Made by a program: the position numbers and the translations under genes | NCBI GenBank assembly: GCA_005786775.1 | Contig: SYDD01000086.1 | Span: 1 to 16,138, forward strand | Direction: 5' to 3' | DNA from: Opitutaceae bacterium | GTDB lineage: Bacteria; Verrucomicrobiota; Verrucomicrobiia; Opitutales; Opitutaceae | DNA: 16,138 nucleotides | Shown here: positions 16,030 to 16,138 of the stretch, piece by piece | How positions within the stretch are numbered: the stretch's first letter is position 1 | How the letters are laid out: every line of letters starts with the position of its first letter | The notes under the pieces: generated by a model | Databases searched by the model: none | The model's input: only the letters and a program-made list of their open reading frames with translations | Told to the model about the DNA's origin: nothing

Positions 16030-16099
16030 CGGCGGATCCGGGATTGAGGAGCCGGCGGGGACCGGGGCGCAAGGCCGAAGTCCGGCGCCCGGCCGCGGT
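16030..16099 (-). other. 70-base gap upstream of the transaldolase
   Basis: This gap separates the apparent end of an upstream gene from the transaldolase start. It contains a 6-bp GC stem (16065-16070 with 16085-16090, 14-base loop) not followed by a run of T, so it is weak as a terminator. I find no convincing -35/-10 pair. Just before the ATG only a GGAT lies in a Shine-Dalgarno position. It could hold a promoter for a type of sigma factor I cannot recognise, or merely be an operon spacer. Confidence 0.35.
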
Positions 16100-16138
16100 T
16101 CAGCGGTGGCGCAGCACGAGGCCCGCCGCCGCCGCGAA
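16100..16138 (-). CDS. C-terminal end of an upstream gene (partial)
   Basis: From the window edge one minus-strand frame reads FAAAAGLVLRHR and then TGA at 16102-16100. The short hydrophobic run ending in basic residues looks like the last membrane helix of a protein, and the stop lies 70 bases before the transaldolase start on the same strand, as expected for an operon neighbour. Only 12 codons are visible, so this is a guess based on position and composition. Confidence 0.4.
   Translation of the reverse strand, partial: FAAAAGLVLRHR

Noticed and set aside
16065..16090. Possible intrinsic terminator between the upstream gene fragment and the transaldolase
   Set aside because: The stem is only 6 bp with a 14-base loop and there is no T-run after it on the minus strand.

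Overview
The window is a very GC-rich, tightly packed stretch in which every supportable gene lies on the minus strand, so it reads from right to left. Seven complete genes run from about 16029 down to 2. They are separated by at most 54 bases, and two junctions are 4-base ATGA overlaps. Gene fragments touch both edges. I see no rRNA, tRNA, CRISPR array, insertion sequence or clear promoter or terminator, so this looks like the interior of one long operon. Composition and gene families fit a high-GC Gram-negative-type bacterium. An Opitutaceae-like member of Verrucomicrobiota is my guess; planctomycetes, acidobacteria or myxobacteria cannot be excluded.

Layout in transcription order: the last codons of an unknown upstream gene (16138-16100); a transaldolase / fructose-6-phosphate aldolase-like enzyme (16029-15310); a 1361-residue protein with three glycosyltransferase domains and an internal coiled coil (15305-11220); a SAM-dependent methyltransferase with an N-terminal beta-rich domain (11207-10194); a 630-residue multi-pass membrane protein (10139-8247); a YfhO-family membrane protein (8203-5117); a zinc-ribbon methyltransferase (5120-4206); a polyprenyl-phosphate sugar synthase-like GT2 enzyme (4199-3444); and a 1140-residue membrane protein that looks like two GT-C-like modules fused (3424-2). 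The last gene overlaps the apparent start of another gene at the left edge.

Together these genes look like a cell-surface glycan assembly and decoration locus. The cytoplasmic triple glycosyltransferase would build chains and the methyltransferases would modify or cap them. The GT2 enzyme would load a sugar onto a polyprenyl phosphate, and the YfhO-like and GT-C-like membrane proteins would use that lipid-linked sugar on the outer face of the membrane. The transaldolase may supply or recycle an unusual sugar precursor. No flippase, Wzx, Wzy, ABC exporter or nucleotide-sugar enzyme is visible, so the window is only part of the pathway.

The most notable observations are two accessory domains shared between otherwise different neighbours: one between the methyltransferase and the triple glycosyltransferase, another between the two large GT-C-like proteins. 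Others are the fused GT-C-like protein, the triple glycosyltransferase with a roughly 200-residue coiled coil, and a uniform (C/G)CG triplet immediately before nearly every start codon in place of a Shine-Dalgarno sequence. The one exception is the 630-residue protein, which follows the longest gap and has a normal Shine-Dalgarno site behind two mutually exclusive hairpins.
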